A DNA stretch of 64,000 nucleotides. Origin: Simmondsia chinensis. Taxonomy: Eukaryota > Streptophyta > Magnoliopsida > Caryophyllales > Simmondsiaceae. Each line of letters starts with the position of its first letter. Positions within the stretch are counted from its first letter, which is position 1. Positions 20,137-31,536 of this stretch are shown here, in pieces. The translations under genes and the position numbers were made by a program. Under the pieces are notes generated by a model. That model ran no database searches, was not told the origin of the DNA, and saw only the letters and a list, made by a program, of their open reading frames with translations. The stretch spans positions 4,159,001-4,223,000 of the forward strand of contig JAGTTD010000026.1 in the NCBI GenBank assembly GCA_018398585.1, read 5' to 3'.

Positions 20137-20149
20137 TGGTATTAGAGCA
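20137..20149 (+). promoter_or_regulatory. Primer-binding site of copia element
   Basis: The sequence tggtattagagca directly follows the LTR and is complementary to the initiator-Met tRNA 3' end with one change. Confidence 0.85.
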
Positions 20150-20272
20150 CCCTTAATCCGTGCGAACTCCTCTCCTCTTCGTCTCCTTCTCCCTCCGACC
20201 GCGCTAGGGTTTCGTACTCTCTTTGTTTTCTTCTCTGCGTTCATTTGATTCGTGCTAGTGTTTCTCCCGAAG

Positions 20273-21190
20273 ATGGTGGAAGTCAGTGAAAGCTTAGCCG
20301 ATCAACAGCTAATTGCTACGCAGATGCAGAATCTGCTCTCTCTTGATGCTAATTCGCCATATTATCTCGGTTCGAATGACAATCCTGGTAATGTTCTCGT
20401 CACGCATGTTCTTGTCATAGTTGAAAATTGTAGTAGCTAGTCCTGATTGATGACTATGGCTTTGGATGTGAAGAATAAACTTGTTTTTGTTACTGGAGAA
20501 CTGCCGCAGCCGTAAGAACAAGAAATACTTCAACAAAAATGGAGACGTAGTGATAGCATGATAATCTCTTTGCTGATTAAAGTCGTTTCAGCCGAAATTG
20601 GAATGAGCATTATGTATGGAAGAACTTCGAAACAAGTTTGGAATGATGTACATCAGCATTATAGCCAGATCAATGTGCCTAGGTTTTTTTAACTTAGGCA
20701 TGAAATTTCTCAACTCAGATAGGAACAATGATTGTTACCACTTTCTTTGCCAAAATGAAGAGCTTGTGGGACTAATTGTCAGCGTATAAACCTCCTCCAT
20801 CCTGTGATTTCGGTCACTGCACTTGCAACGTTGGAAAGAAATTGCTTGACGAACAAGAAGAGAATTGCATCATGACCTTTCTTATAGGGCTTAATGAGTG
20901 TTATAGCGGTGTTCGTGATAAAATATTGTAAAGAAAGCCTCTACCAGATATCAATGATGTTTTTGGCACAATTACACAACAAGAAAAGCAGTTTGAAATT
21001 TCGAAGGGATCCATAATGCATCCAGCTCATACAGCGGAATTAGTTGCAATGCTAGCCAAGAACAATAAGGAAAAGAACGCTAAGGGAGGCAAGTGAGACC
21101 ATCATTTATGCACGCACTGTGAGAATTTGGGACACACAATCGATAAGTGTTTTAAACTCCATGGCTATCCTCCTGGGTAAAAAAACCATG
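20273..21190 (+). pseudogene. gag of copia element, degenerate
   Basis: It starts at ATG 20273 with MVEVSESLADQQLIATQMQN. Broken frames follow in the UBN2-type copia gag pattern. The CCHC knuckle CTHCENLGHTIDKC at 21109-21150 has exact CX2CX4HX4C spacing and is followed by FKLHGYPPG. Stops such as TAG at 20438 interrupt the frame. Confidence 0.75.
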
Positions 21191-21414
21191 GAAAATGACA
21201 GAACAATGGTTGGAATGCACAGTCCTATGTTGCCAATGCTGTCGGTTTCAGTCCAGCACCAAATTCTAAGGTTTAGAATGGTTCAGTTAGTGTAGGAAAT
21301 GCTGTTGGGCACTGTCAACAGCTCCTAAGCTTACTTAGTGCATAACTAGCTGGACAAAATGCCCTCCTATGGCAGCCACAGCCAGTACGAGCTCTATTTC
21401 AACTTCACCTGGCA

Positions 21415-21981
21415 ATGCAGGCATCTCAAGTCATATTTCCTTCTCCTCTTCGAATACTCACTTCCATTGCTATTTCACTACATTCATCCATTGCTGAATA
21501 TTTTTCAAACAAATGTTGGATAATTGATTCTGGTGCTACAAATCATTTAAGTGGTAATAAAGCTCTTTTTGTATCCCTAAAACCATGCTATAATACCTTT
21601 GTTACTTTCCCAAATGGACAGCGGGTTTCAGTCAATGCCATAGGGACAATTCATATAACAAATACTCTTAAGCTTGATCACGAGCTTTTCATGCCAAGTT
21701 TCCGTTTCAACTTATTCTCGATTGAACGCTTAATTTATAATCAAAAACTTATTTGTATATTCTCTGACACACATTGTTTTATCCAAGACCCTATTCGCTC
21801 GAGCACGATTGGGAAGGTTCCTAGAGTAGATGGCCTTTATGCCATCTATGGAAGTTCAAGCTATTCTTCACCCCCTACTCAACAAGAGGACAGATCATCA
21901 CTTAATAAAACTTCTCATATTTGCCCTTTATATAGTTGCAATGTATCAAATTACTCTGATACTCATACAAATAAATTGTGA
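21415..21981 (+). pseudogene. Protease and pre-integrase region of copia
   Basis: This is the longest copia frame. CWIIDSGATNHLSGNKALFV (about 21508-21567) is the aspartic protease active site (DSGA) typical of copia, followed by PSFRFNLFSIERL. The zinc-binding HCRLGRTS after the stop at 21979 belongs to the start of integrase; copia proteins usually have H-RLGH there, so the second His is lost. Confidence 0.8.
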
Positions 21982-21999
21982 CATTGTCGATTAGGCCGC

Positions 22000-22720
22000 A
22001 CTTCTTATAGTGTTTTGAAAGTCTTATGTAAAGACAATAATGAAATTCTTTTTCATTTAGATGTTATGCCGTGTAATGTGTACCCACTTGCCAAACAAAA
22101 ATGACTCCCCTTCCCTTCATCTATTCATATTTCTCCATGTATATTTGATCTCATTCATTGTGACGTATGGGGGCCTTTCCACATACCTACTTTACATAAT
22201 GAGCGTTACTTTCTTACAATCATTGATTATCATTCTTATGTTGCTTGGATTTATCTTATGACATCTAGGGGTGATGTTGCGCAAATCATACCTAGTTTCT
22301 ATAATCTTGTGCACGCTCAATTTGGAAAATCCATTAAGATACTTCGTAGTAACAATGGAAATGAATTTGGGCTCACTGATTTTTACTTTGCCATGGCATT
22401 ATTCACCAAACAAGTTGTAATGGAACCCCACAACAAAATACCATTGGTGTAAAAAACATTAACAATTGCTTATAATTGCTCGTTCTTTACGTTTTCAAGT
22501 AAATTTACCTTTATTCCTTTGGGGTGAATGTGTCTTCACCGCAGCTTACATCATTAGCCAGCTTCCATCCCCACTTTTGAAATATAGAATGCCATATGAA
22601 TGTCTTCTAAATAAGAAACCCACCTACTCCCATATGCATGATATGGGCTGCCTCTGTTTTGCATCTACAGTACTTGCATAAAGACATAAACTCGCTCCTC
22701 GAGCAAGACCTGCCATTTTC
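22000..22720 (+). pseudogene. Integrase of copia element, broken
   Basis: Frame pieces can be read for the integrase core: LIHCDVWGPFHIPTLHNERY near 22150-22210, IKILRSNNGNEFGLTDFYF near 22335-22390, and the following SLRFQVNLPLFLWGECVFTA and PYECLLNKKPTYSHM near 22485-22640. The usual catalytic Asp of the RSDNG motif reads Asn here (RSNNG). Several frame changes occur between these parts. Confidence 0.7.
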
Positions 22721-23339
22721 CTCGGGTATCCCTTTGCCACTAAAGGATACAAGCTCTATGATTTAGAAAAGTACACAGTTTTTATTTCTCGAGATGTCGT
22801 CTTTCATGAGTCCATCTTCCCCTTTCCCCATCGTCCTTCTAATCCTGATCCATTCGCTCATATATCCTTTCCTCGACCCATCACAAAGCCGCTCAATGCG
22901 CAGCATCATTCCCATGTCATTTTCCCCATCAATGCTCCCCCATCCCAAACAGAATCTCCACTTTCATTACACCCTACAAACCCTACACATCCAACCCCCA
23001 TTCCTCACTACTTATCACCAGAACAAATAAATCCAACTCCCACCCCTCATTCCTCAACAAAACCCACGTATTCTTCAACAAATCCCACAACTCCTTCATC
23101 CCAAGCTCCAACAGAAAGCCCCATTCCTTCTTCCTCCTCCTCTTCTCCTATGCAATCTTTTCCTCCCCCTCCCCGACACACCTTTCGTGTTTCTCGTCCA
23201 CCGTCCTATCTCAAGGACTATCATTGTCATCTCTCTAACTCTTCTTCCTCTGTTCCTTATGGTCTATCCTCGGTCCTATCCTATTATCGACTCACTTCTC
23301 AATACAAAGCCTTCGCCACTTCTCTCTCTTCTCATTCTG

Positions 23340-24130
23340 AGCTTGCTTATTTTCATGAAGCTATAAAGGACTCGTGTTGGCGAGGCGCCATGGATGCTAA
23401 AATTCACGCCCTACAAAATAACAACACATGGTCCATTGTCCCTTTGCCACCGGGTAACCGATGGGTCTATTAGGTCAAACGTAACCATCTTGGCGAGGTT
23501 GTCAAGTATAAAGCCCGGCTTGTTGCCAAGGGTTTCAATCAACAAGAGGGCGTCGACTACTTTGACACTTTTTCACCGGTTGCTAAGCTCCCTATTGTTA
23601 AATTTTTACTTGCCCTTGCCTCGCTCATGGTTGGGATCTTTTACAACTGGATGTAGATAATGCCTTCCTTCATGGTGATTTGAAGGAAGAGGTTTATATG
23701 TCTCTTCCTCCTGGGTATCATCCTAAGGGGGCATCTCGCACCTTTGTGTGCCGCTTATGCAAGAGCTTGTATGGCCTCAAACAAGCAAGTTGCCAATGGT
23801 TCGAGAACTTTTCTACCGCTCTTTTAGATATGGGTTTCTCTCAAGCTTGATCTGATTTTAGTTTATTTTTCATGCATCATGATTATACTTTTACTGCCTT
23901 ATTGGTTTATGTGGATGACATTCTTGTTGCAAGTAATGATTCTCAGGCTTTTCACTCTCTCAAGGACGGCCTTCATCTTCAGTTTCATTTGAAGGATCTT
24001 GGTCCTCCCTAGTACTTCCTGGGTCATGAAATTGTCCGCACTAGTGCTGGATTTTATGTTTCCGAGCGGCACTGTGCTCTACAACTTGTTGATTCCGCCG
24101 GTCTTCTTGCTACTCGATCGAGTGCATATC
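23340..24130 (+). pseudogene. Reverse transcriptase of copia element
   Basis: Read across frames: WRGAMDAKIHALQNNNTWSI (about 23379), then a TAG where PVGCKWVYK-type sequence is expected (23471). Next are [20 protein letters not shown] and [20 protein letters not shown] (about 23650-23705). The catalytic YVDDILVASND is at 23908-23940. The two Asp residues are intact, but stops (for example TGA near 23848, TAG near 24010) prevent expression. Confidence 0.8.
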
Positions 24131-24132
24131 TC

Positions 24133-24810
24133 ATGGAACCCAACAGCAAATTAAGCAAACATGATGGGGAACTTCTCAATGATCCGAGCCCCTATCATTG
24201 TCTCATAGGCCGTCTATTATACCTTACTATTACTCGGCTCGACATCATGTTCTCTGTCAACAAGCTGCTCAGTCAGTTTATGGCTACTCCTTACTCTTCT
24301 CACATGGCTACCGCTGCCTGCATCCTTTGCTACATTAAGCAAACTCCTGGTCAGGGTGTATTTTGTACTTCTACCTCGATTCCTTGTATACGGGCCTTTG
24401 CCGATGCCGATTAGGCCTCCTGTCCCAATTCCCGATGTTCCATCACTGGTTTTGCTATATTTGTTGGTGACTCTCTTATTGCATAGAAATCCAAAAGGCA
24501 ACCTACTGTCTCCCCGTCTTCTGCTGAGGCTAAATATCATAGCATGGCCTTTGAGATGTGTGAAATCGTTTCACTCCGCCAACTTCTTACCAAGCTAGCT
24601 ACTCCCCAATCTATCGTGGCACTTTTGTTCTGTGATAACAAGGCTGCCACTCACATCGCCCAGGATCCCGCCTTCATGAGCGGACCAAACACATTGAGAT
24701 CGATTGCCATCTAGTTCGAGATAAAGTTCATGAAGGTGTTCTTAAAATTTTGCACATCAGTTCTCAGTATCAATTGGCCGATCTTCTTACCAAACCCCTT
24801 TTAGGTTCTT
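24133..24810 (+). pseudogene. RNase H end of copia pol
   Basis: The sequence YHCLIGRLLYLTITRLDIMF, a copia signature between RT and RNase H, occurs near 24196-24255. It is followed by AFADAD then TAG at 24412, and by PSSAEAKYHSMAFEMCEIVS near 24505-24570 in a shifted frame. The end of the domain, QLADLLTKPL, lies near 24770-24800. Confidence 0.75.
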
Positions 24811-24861
24811 AGCTTAGTATCATCCTTCGCAAGTTGGGCGTTCAAAACTTGTACACTCCAA

Positions 24862-24873
24862 CTTGAGGGGATG
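24862..24873 (+). promoter_or_regulatory. Polypurine tract of copia element
   Basis: The sequence cttgaggggatg immediately precedes the 3' LTR. The phrase cttgaggggg(a)tg is the usual copia form. Confidence 0.75.
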
Positions 24874-25141
24874 TGTTAATTTCTTATATACATGTATTGT
24901 TTTTTTATTTGGGCTTTGTTGGGCTATTTTATTTTCTTTTCTTTATTTTGGGCTTTGTTCTCCTTTGAGCCGGTCATTGGTTTGTATATAAGCTCTTTTC
25001 TTGTATTATTTTCAACAACACAATAATGAAATTGGGCACAGGAAAAGCTTAGATGCTTCCCATTTTCTCTCTCCTCCAAGCTAGAAATTAAGGTTTCTAT
25101 TGCTTGTGTTTTGATAACCGCTTCCATGGCCATTGCTAACA
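24874..25141 (+). repeat. 3' LTR of copia element
   Basis: It starts tgttaatttctta and ends cattgctaaca, nearly identical in layout to the 5' LTR. Confidence 0.9.
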
Positions 25142-25204
25142 GGTTTACTAATTATCTTCTTTATTAGATTTCGATTGATTAATTGATAAGATTGGAATAC
25201 AATA

Positions 25205-25375
25205 CATCTTTTACGCCGATAGGATTAGGGGTATAAATGAGCCAAGCGGCCTCAAGAGGGCTCATCATAAAGCTTGAAAAGCTCAGCTCATTTCAAGCTC
25301 AACTCAAGCTGAGCAAGCTTGTTTAGTTTATTGATCAAGCAAGCTTGCTCACCTGAACGAGCCCCAACATTTTAT
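25205..25375. repeat. hAT-like terminal segment
   Basis: It begins attaggggtataaatgagcc and is rich in caagctc, gagcaagctt and cagctca phrases. This resembles the repeated gagc-rich ends of plant hAT MITEs, as at 17420-17628. Another start, aaataggggtgtaaacggac, is at 25513. No matching opposite end was established. Confidence 0.4.
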
Positions 25376-25544
25376 ATAATTTATTACCTTAAGTATGTCA
25401 ACTCCAGCCAAATTTGAACCTAAATGAGTCAAGTTCGATGAATCATCTGCAGAGAAATATTAAGTCAAATGAACAATAAACAATTGATCTTACCAGAATG
25501 GTGTAATTGGAAATAGGGGTGTAAACGGACTGAACATCTAATGA

Positions 25545-26010
25545 CTTGAATACGGTTTGCTCAATCTTAATTTTGTTAGACCTAAGCTCATTTGAGTTAT
25601 TATAAAACAAGGGTGCCAGGCTTAAAAACATGATTAACTCGGGTTTGTAAGTGGACTGCTGGGTTTGTCTCCATCCCAGTTCCTTACTTTTAAGTGTACG
25701 ATGAAAGGTGTCTGTCGACCTTGCACTGTCAGTGTAACTTCCACTTGTGTTAGGTTCATATCCTTTAATTTTATGTCATAAAAATACGTAAAAAATCCAC
25801 AAAAACATTTAACAAATTCTTCTTAAATGAAGCTTAAGCAGAACTCAAGGTATAACCGAAGTTAGATACGCCAACATATCACAACTTTTTCTCCAAAAAC
25901 GGTGAGTGGTTGAGGTCAAAGACTTGCGGTTCATAATTAGGCTCACTCGCTAGTCGCGGTGAGTCCCTTTTGCACGTTTGTTTTGTTTTCACATTTACGA
26001 CGACCACACA
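25545..26010. repeat. Dispersed repeat S, copy 1 (copy 2 at 57690)
   Basis: It aligns by eye with 57690-58135. Shared pieces include gagttatta-aa-caa-ggtg, gggtttgtctccat-ccagtt, cttttaagtgta, tttatgtca-a, aatccacaaaaa, tcttcttaa-gaagc, and aaggtgagtggttgaggtca. No coding potential is evident. Confidence 0.7.
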
Positions 26011-26315
26011 CAGAACTTGAAACAAAATAAAGCAGACAGACACATATCTGTTCTTTCCCGTTAAATTAAGTATCATTGCCAATAATATCCGCATAATAAA
26101 CGTATTATAAGACATACATATTTTTTTCTGTTTACAAAAGAAATGATAATTAAAAATAGTCAATACATATAAATAAACTAAATATGCATATTCTATATTT
26201 TGTTGAATTTATATCTTTAATTCTCAAACTATTGATTGGATGTGTAATGTTTTTACTACCTTTATTTGACTAACTTTACTTAGTTTATAAGTCAATGACT
26301 CACGTTTTATATATA

Positions 26316-26476
26316 AGGTAAATTACAGAAAATCCTCTGACTTTTGCTTCAATAAAAGAAAACCTCCTTGACAAATAAAGCAACTCATTAAACCCCCTCA
26401 CTTTTAAAAAGTTATCACTTTACCTTCAAACAACGTTTTTTGACTATTTTGTCCCTCAAAATAAAATATTTAAGTA
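26316..26476. repeat. Left part of a long-TIR Mutator-like element
   Basis: It begins aggtaaattacag, runs through cttttgcttcaataa and cattttgtccctc-equivalent phrases, and stops at taagta. It continues at 35074 with aagtatttgattttattttt. Its intact relative is at 54177-54839. The 9-bp flanks ttatatata (26307-26315) and taatgtata (35597-35605) match at seven of nine positions. Confidence 0.7.
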
Positions 26477-26725
26477 TGTTACGAACCCAAATCGAAATAA
26501 ACTAAATACTAAAGGAAAACATTAAAATTCTAAAAAAATTAAGGGATAAGAGATAAAAGTAAAGGATGACATTTTATTTGATTGCTTGTCCATTTCCATT
26601 ATAAGACCCCTATATTTATAGAATAACCCATCTCTAGGTAGGCTTACTATTTTTATTATTATACTACTCTAATATTAAATACCATAATACTGTAGACCCT
26701 AAATACCTAAATTGCAAACGTATCA
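26477..26725 (-). repeat. LTR of the non-autonomous element (3' copy)
   Basis: This copy still has the empty site attaaataccataatact (26674-26691), where the partner LTR carries a 51-bp insertion. Confidence 0.8.
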
Positions 26726-26892
26726 ATGCTTTCACCTTCGAGAGACCCTTGTCCTCAAGGGTCAAGTATGATAAACAAAATTTTCAAGTCGTTCTTTTAT
26801 GGTCAAATACGTTTTTATGTTTTGTTCCTCCCAGGTCGAAAACAACAAAAATAAATTCTACAAAATTAAATTATTTAAAACTGGTAAAAGGA

Positions 26893-27168
26893 CAACAATA
26901 ACAATAACAGACCCAGTGCCTTTCCGCCTAAGCGGATCTCAAAGGGTGAATGTAAGCAGCATTACCTTCCGCCCAAGCGGGTCTTAGGGGGTGAATGTAC
27001 ACAGCCTTACCCGTCAGGGTGTAACTCTGCTGAGAGACTATTTCCAAGGACCCCCAACCTTATAGAGTTGGTAACACGAGGACTTCCCAGAAGGTCTCCT
27101 ATCCTAGTACTACTCTCGCCCAAGCACTTTGAACTTTGGAGTTCTAATGAGATCCGGTGCATTAATGC
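26893..27168 (-). mobile_element. 5S rRNA-headed SINE with internal duplication
   Basis: The plus strand starts aacaataacaataacagacc (inverse TTG tail) and ends with the inverted 5S head: gaggacttcccagaaggtct, agtactactctcgcccaagc, ttggagttctaatgagatcc. The segment around the hairpin (cgcctaagcgg ... gggtgaatgta-gcagc) is present twice, at about 26925-26965 and 26968-27010. Candidate flanking repeats are ctggtaaaaggac (26880-26892) and ctagtaaatgaac (27169-27181), degenerate. It lies inside the non-autonomous LTR element. Confidence 0.8.
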
Positions 27169-27486
27169 CTAGTAAATGAACCCTTACCAGAGAAGTGGAC
27201 AATCACCAATATTTGCAAGCATTTGCATAGTTCACAGAAATCTAATGACATAAAATTTAAATTACAAGTAGAATTTATGACTTAGATATCCCAAGATTTG
27301 GCATCTATCACCTAAGTACCTTATTTTAATATATATAATAAGATACCAGAGATTTAAAATTTTATTGCTTATAGTACTCAGAAATTTAAGAATTTTATTA
27401 ATTAGGTACCTTCTACCAAAATTTGGTTATTTTCATTAGAATAAATAACATATTTAAGTGGAAGGTAATATGGTAATTATAAGTAC

Positions 27487-27736
27487 TTGAAGGGGCAAAT
27501 TTGTAATTTTAAAAAAAGTAACTTAACCCTAGTCCCCTTCGTCCTCCTCACTGTCCCTAGCCCCTACAAGCTCCGGGGCCGACGTTTTGTGGACGGCGGC
27601 CGAATCGAGACCACAGCGGCAGCAGCGGCGCCGCTTCCACGGCCTTCTCATCTCCTCGACTCGTTTTGGCATGCCTCATCGCCCTGTCTTCGGCCACCGT
27701 TGTCTGGCCATGAACAGCGATAACAGTGGCAGAGGC
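27487..27736. other. GC-richer internal part of the LTR element
   Basis: This stretch and 33335-34198 were contiguous before the chromovirus entered at gaggc. It is richer in GC than its surroundings and has short frames on both strands. No known domain is recognised. Confidence 0.4.
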
Positions 27737-28175
27737 TGATACAGTGAGCTAAAATTATAATTGATTTTTATAAATTCAGCTCAATGTGATAGATTCAAGA
27801 TAGAGAAGATGAGAATTAGGGTAAGAAGGAAGAAGAGAATGAGAGAGAAAGGAGACGAGAGAGAGAGGAAATTAGGGTTTTTCATTCATGATAATGCTGA
27901 AATTACATCATTAAGTATTTATATGGCAACTAAAGCAACAAAGGAAAAAAAGGAAAAACAAATTAAAATGCTAAATCTAACAGAATTGCAGAATTCTGTT
28001 ATTTGATGCTCAGTCACGTGCATTGCACATGCTAACCCGCCAGTAACCCACGCACCGCTCACGTGACTAACGACCAACTGCCATTCCCGCCAAAAAACTG
28101 AATTTCTTCTTCTACACTCGCAATTTCCCTTCGATTTTCACCGTGATTCACAACCCAACTCTTTTTCCTGTATCA
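27737..28175 (-). repeat. 3' LTR of chromovirus A
   Basis: On the plus strand it runs tgatacagtgag...cctgtatca, with short inverted ends. Its inner neighbour is a purine tract on the minus strand. Confidence 0.95.
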
Positions 28176-28212
28176 GAACTCCCCCCCCTAAAACAACCCT
28201 TGTCCTCAAGGG
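28176..28212 (-). promoter_or_regulatory. Polypurine tract and CCTTGAGGACAAGG motif
   Basis: The minus strand reads cccttgaggacaaggg (28212-28197), then ttgttttaggggggggagtt directly before the LTR. The G-run is the expected plus-strand primer. The preceding imperfect palindrome is found in four other LTR elements of this window. Confidence 0.75.
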
Positions 28213-28484
28213 TTGAAATCAGGGTATTTGAGCTTAAGGTCATAGAGAAATTCCCATGATGCTTCCTCTTTTGGTTTTCCTTTCCACTGCACCAACACCT
28301 TCGTAGCAGCCCTGTTGTTGCGATTCACTAGCTTGCGGTCAAGAATGCATTCTAGCTCCTTGGGAGGGGTGGCCTCGATGTCACCGGGAATGGGAATGAT
28401 AGAAGATGGAAGAGGATCATAGTGGGGTTTAAGTTGTGAAACATGAAAGACATTGTGGATCTTGGCTGAAGGGGATAGCTCCAA
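28206..28484 (-). pseudogene. C-terminal chromodomain of chromovirus A
   Basis: The frame carries KIHNVFHVSQLKPHYDPLPS, then LECILDRKLVNRNNRAATKV, then LVQWKGKPKEEASWEFLYDL, ending in FNP. The last two parts are the chromodomain core (hydrophobic cage residues within VLVQWKG and SWE). In chromoviruses this domain, fused to integrase, steers insertion to particular chromatin. It is one frame away from the integrase frame, so a small deletion near 28490 separates them. Confidence 0.8.
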
Positions 28485-29553
28485 ATGATACCACTGCTGC
28501 TAGCACCAAGAAGGGACCAAAAAACTTGGGAGAAAGCTTCTGTGAACTCCTATGAGCAACGGATTTCTGTCTATACGGAAGCAACTTCAAATGTACCCAA
28601 TCCCCAGCACGAAATACGCGGTCTGTCCTCTTTTTATCAGCCAGTTGCTTCATTCTATTCTGTGCTCGAGCTATGTGGAACCGTATGCTGCTGATCATTT
28701 CTTCTCTTTGCTGCAGGTGTCGGTCAACAGCTGCGACTTGCGTTTCAGAGGGTATGTAAGGGATATGAAGTGGTGGAGGTTGTCCATAAACAACCTCGTA
28801 AGGAGTTTTATTAGTGGAAGAATGCCAAGTGGTATTATACCACCACTCTGCTAGGGGTAACCACTTGGCCCATTGAGACGGGTGGGTGTTACACATGCAT
28901 CGAAGATAAGTCTCGAGTCCTCTGTTGACAACTTCGGTCTGTCCATCCGATTGAGGATGATATGCTGAAGAAAGATGTAGCTCGACCCCCTGCATGGAGA
29001 ATAGGGCCTGCCAAAAGTCACTCTGAAATATAGCATCTCTATCACTGACAATAGAGCTTGGAAGGCCATGTAACTTATAAACATTAGTGATGTAAAGCTG
29101 TGCTACATCCGCAGCCGTGTAAGGATGAGCAAGGGACATGAAGTGCGCAGCCTTACTCAGTCTATCCACTACCACAAAGATCACATCCTTACCATAAGAT
29201 CGTGGGAGACCTTCAATGAAATCCATAGAAATGTCAGACCATACAGAGTGTGGAATCAGTAATGGTTGAAGTAGTCCTGGGGAAGCTATTGTTTCATTCT
29301 TGCAAGCTTGACAAATGGGACAGGTCCGCACGAATTCAGCTACTTCAGAGGCTAAACCTTTCCAAAAAAACATGCTACGGATTCTTTGGAGAGTGGTGTC
29401 CCTTCCTGAGTGTCCACCACTTGTTGAAGAGTGTAACCAAAGAAGGATTTTAGATTTGAGGGATGGGTCATTGCCAATGACCAACTTCCCTTTGCGCTTG
29501 AGTTGTTCATGCTCCCAACTGAAGTGTTTGTGTGTCTGTGACCCTGCTTTCAA
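28429..29553 (-). pseudogene. Integrase of chromovirus A
   Basis: The 374-codon frame has the HHCC zinc module (HSSTSGGHSGRD ... CPICQACK). Its catalytic core has D at ISMDFIEGLP, D at IVSDRDAIFQSDFW and E at HPQSDGQTEVVNRGLE, so the D,D,E set is intact. A GPFLVLAAV segment follows before the frame goes wrong. The upstream frame ends are separated from RNase H by a TAG. It would insert element DNA into the genome. Confidence 0.85.
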
Positions 29554-29667
29554 GTCTGCAATTATGTGCTGCAGAATGGGATCTGATTAGTAGCTCAATT
29601 GTATCAGGTTGTATAAGTTGCTGTCTACAGATGATAGGAGCATACAAGTGACTTGGTAGCTATATAC

Positions 29668-30069
29668 CTAGGAAAGTGCATCAGCTGCTACATTGTCCTT
29701 GCCCTTCTTATATTCGATTATGTAGCTGAAACCCATTAGCTTGGCAAGCCACAACTGCTGAAAATGCGTGTGAACCCTCTGCTTAAGAAGAAATTTTAAG
29801 CTTTTCTGATCGGTTCTGATGATAAAAGTGTTGTTCATACGATATTGTTGCCATTTTAGGACAGCAGACACAATGGCTAACAACTCTCTTTCGTATACAG
29901 ATAAAGCTTGTTGTCGAGGGCTTAATGCCTTGCTGAAATAGGCCAAAGGGTGGCCTGATTGCACCAGAACAGCACCAATTCCCTTGCTGCTTGCATCAGA
30001 CTCCACTTCAAAAGGAATGGAGAAATTAGGGAGACCTAGAAGGGGTGCTGATATAGGAGCTGTCTTCAA
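29668..30069 (-). pseudogene. RNase H of chromovirus A
   Basis: Motifs are FEVESDASSKGIGAVLVQSG, YERELLAIVSAVLKWQQYRM, FIIRTDQKSLKFLL, and NVAADALS before a TAG. All the acidic positions expected for the enzyme are present. A single TAG (30084-30082) separates it from the RT frame. Confidence 0.8.
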
Positions 30070-30084
30070 TGCGTGGAATGCTTG

Positions 30085-30880
30085 CTAAGCTTGATCTGTC
30101 CAATTCAGCTTATCTTGTCCTGTAAGCTCAGTACGGGGTTTTGCAATCACCCCATAGCACTGGATGAATCTTCTATAATACGCGGTGAGGCCCAAGAAAC
30201 CCCGCAATTGTCTCACATTGGTTGGAACAGGCCAATCTTCAACTGCCTTAAATTTCTGAGGACCGGTAGCTACCCTTCCTGCTGAAATAATATGCCCCAG
30301 GTATTCGATTTGTATGGCTGCAAACGAGCATTTACTCTTCTTCAGGTACAGCTGGTGATGGAGGAGGAGATTAAAAACAACTCCCAAGTGTTGGAGGTGC
30401 TCTTCCATGGAAGTACTATATATCAAGATGTCATAAAAAAAAACAAGAAGAAACCTCCTCAAATAAGGACCAAATATGGAGTTCATAAGGGCTTGGAATG
30501 TAGATGGTGCATTAGTGAGACCAAAGGGCATCACCATGAACTCAAAATGACCAAAATGTGCTTTGAAAGCTGTCTTGTTGATGTCATCTTCGTGCATTCT
30601 GATCTGGTAATAACCAGATCGCAAGTCCAGCTTGGAAAAAAATCTAGCAGCTCCCAATTCATCTAATAATTCCTCCACTAATGGTATAGGGAACTTATCC
30701 TTGACCGTAGCCTGATTTAAGTCCCTATAATTGACACACATCCTCCATCCTCCGTCCTTTTTCTTTACACGCACCACTGCAGCAGCAAAGGGGCTAAGGC
30801 TGTGTTGAATGTACCCCTTATCTACCAATTCTTGGACTATGTCTTCCATGACATCTTTCTAAAGGCTGGGATAGCGATAT
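30085..30880 (-). pseudogene. Reverse transcriptase of chromovirus A, FFYD mutant
   Basis: The frame has [60 protein letters not shown], then FLLVFFYDILIYSTSMEEHL and GLTAYYRRFIQCYGVIAKP. Gypsy RTs have F-DD at the catalytic site. Here the first Asp is Tyr (codon TAT, 30435-30433), which should abolish polymerisation. A TGA near 30884-30882 separates the frame from the protease region. Confidence 0.85.
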
Positions 30881-30882
30881 GG

Positions 30883-31536
30883 TCACTTGTTAATGGGCTT
30901 TGTATCGGGCTGTAAGTGAATTTTATGATCAAAGACAACTCTGGTGGGTGGGAGGTGTTGTGGATCTTCAAACAAGACCTCAAACTGGGAGAGAAGAGCT
31001 TCTATTTCAGGAGAAAGGGATTGCTGATGGTTAATATCAGGTTCAACCTGAATGGACTGAAGTGAGGCCCCATTATCTTGAGATTCCTCTGGCAGCACAT
31101 TGAGAAGAGCAATGAATGGAACTCCTGATAAGGCTTTAGTGAGAGCCTTCACTCCCACTGTCTTACACAAAGCTGATCTACTACCCTTCAGCTCTCTTTT
31201 GTTGCCTTCATAAGTATAACTCATGGTGAGGTGCTTGAAATTGCAGCAAATATCGCCTAAGGTGGACAACCACTCAATACCCAACACCATATCACAACCA
31301 CCCAGGGGTATGAGTAAGAAATTGGAGCTGTATGTAGCTCCTTGCATCTTCCAGGAGAGTTCTTTACATTGTGAGTCACAACACAAGCTACTGCCATCAG
31401 CAACAGCAACTGTAAATGCAGGAAGTTGAGACTTATGACACTTCAGGGTGCGTGCTAAGGACAGATCAATGAAATTATGGGTAGAACCAGAATCTATTAG
31501 GATGTGTACAGCCTTGTTCTTGATTGAACCCACCAC
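30883..31536 (-). pseudogene. Protease and linker of chromovirus A
   Basis: It opens with KAVHILIDSGSTHNFIDLSL (DSG active site), then DMVLGIEWLSTLGDICCNF, the usual second protease block. A linker ends at HLPPTRVVFDHKIHLQPDTK, the start of the RT part. It ends at a TGA that in active relatives is a sense codon. Confidence 0.8.

Larger units (their letters stand above)
19868..25141 (+). mobile_element. Ty1/copia retrotransposon, full length but decayed
   Basis: It has LTRs at 19868-20136 and 24874-25141, a Met-tRNA-type primer site (20137-20149), a purine tract (24862-24873), and domains in copia order: gag, protease, integrase, RT, RNase H. Flanking pentamers gattt (19863-19867) and ggttt (25142-25146) are a target duplication with one change. 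Many stops and frameshifts show it is inactive. Confidence 0.9.
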
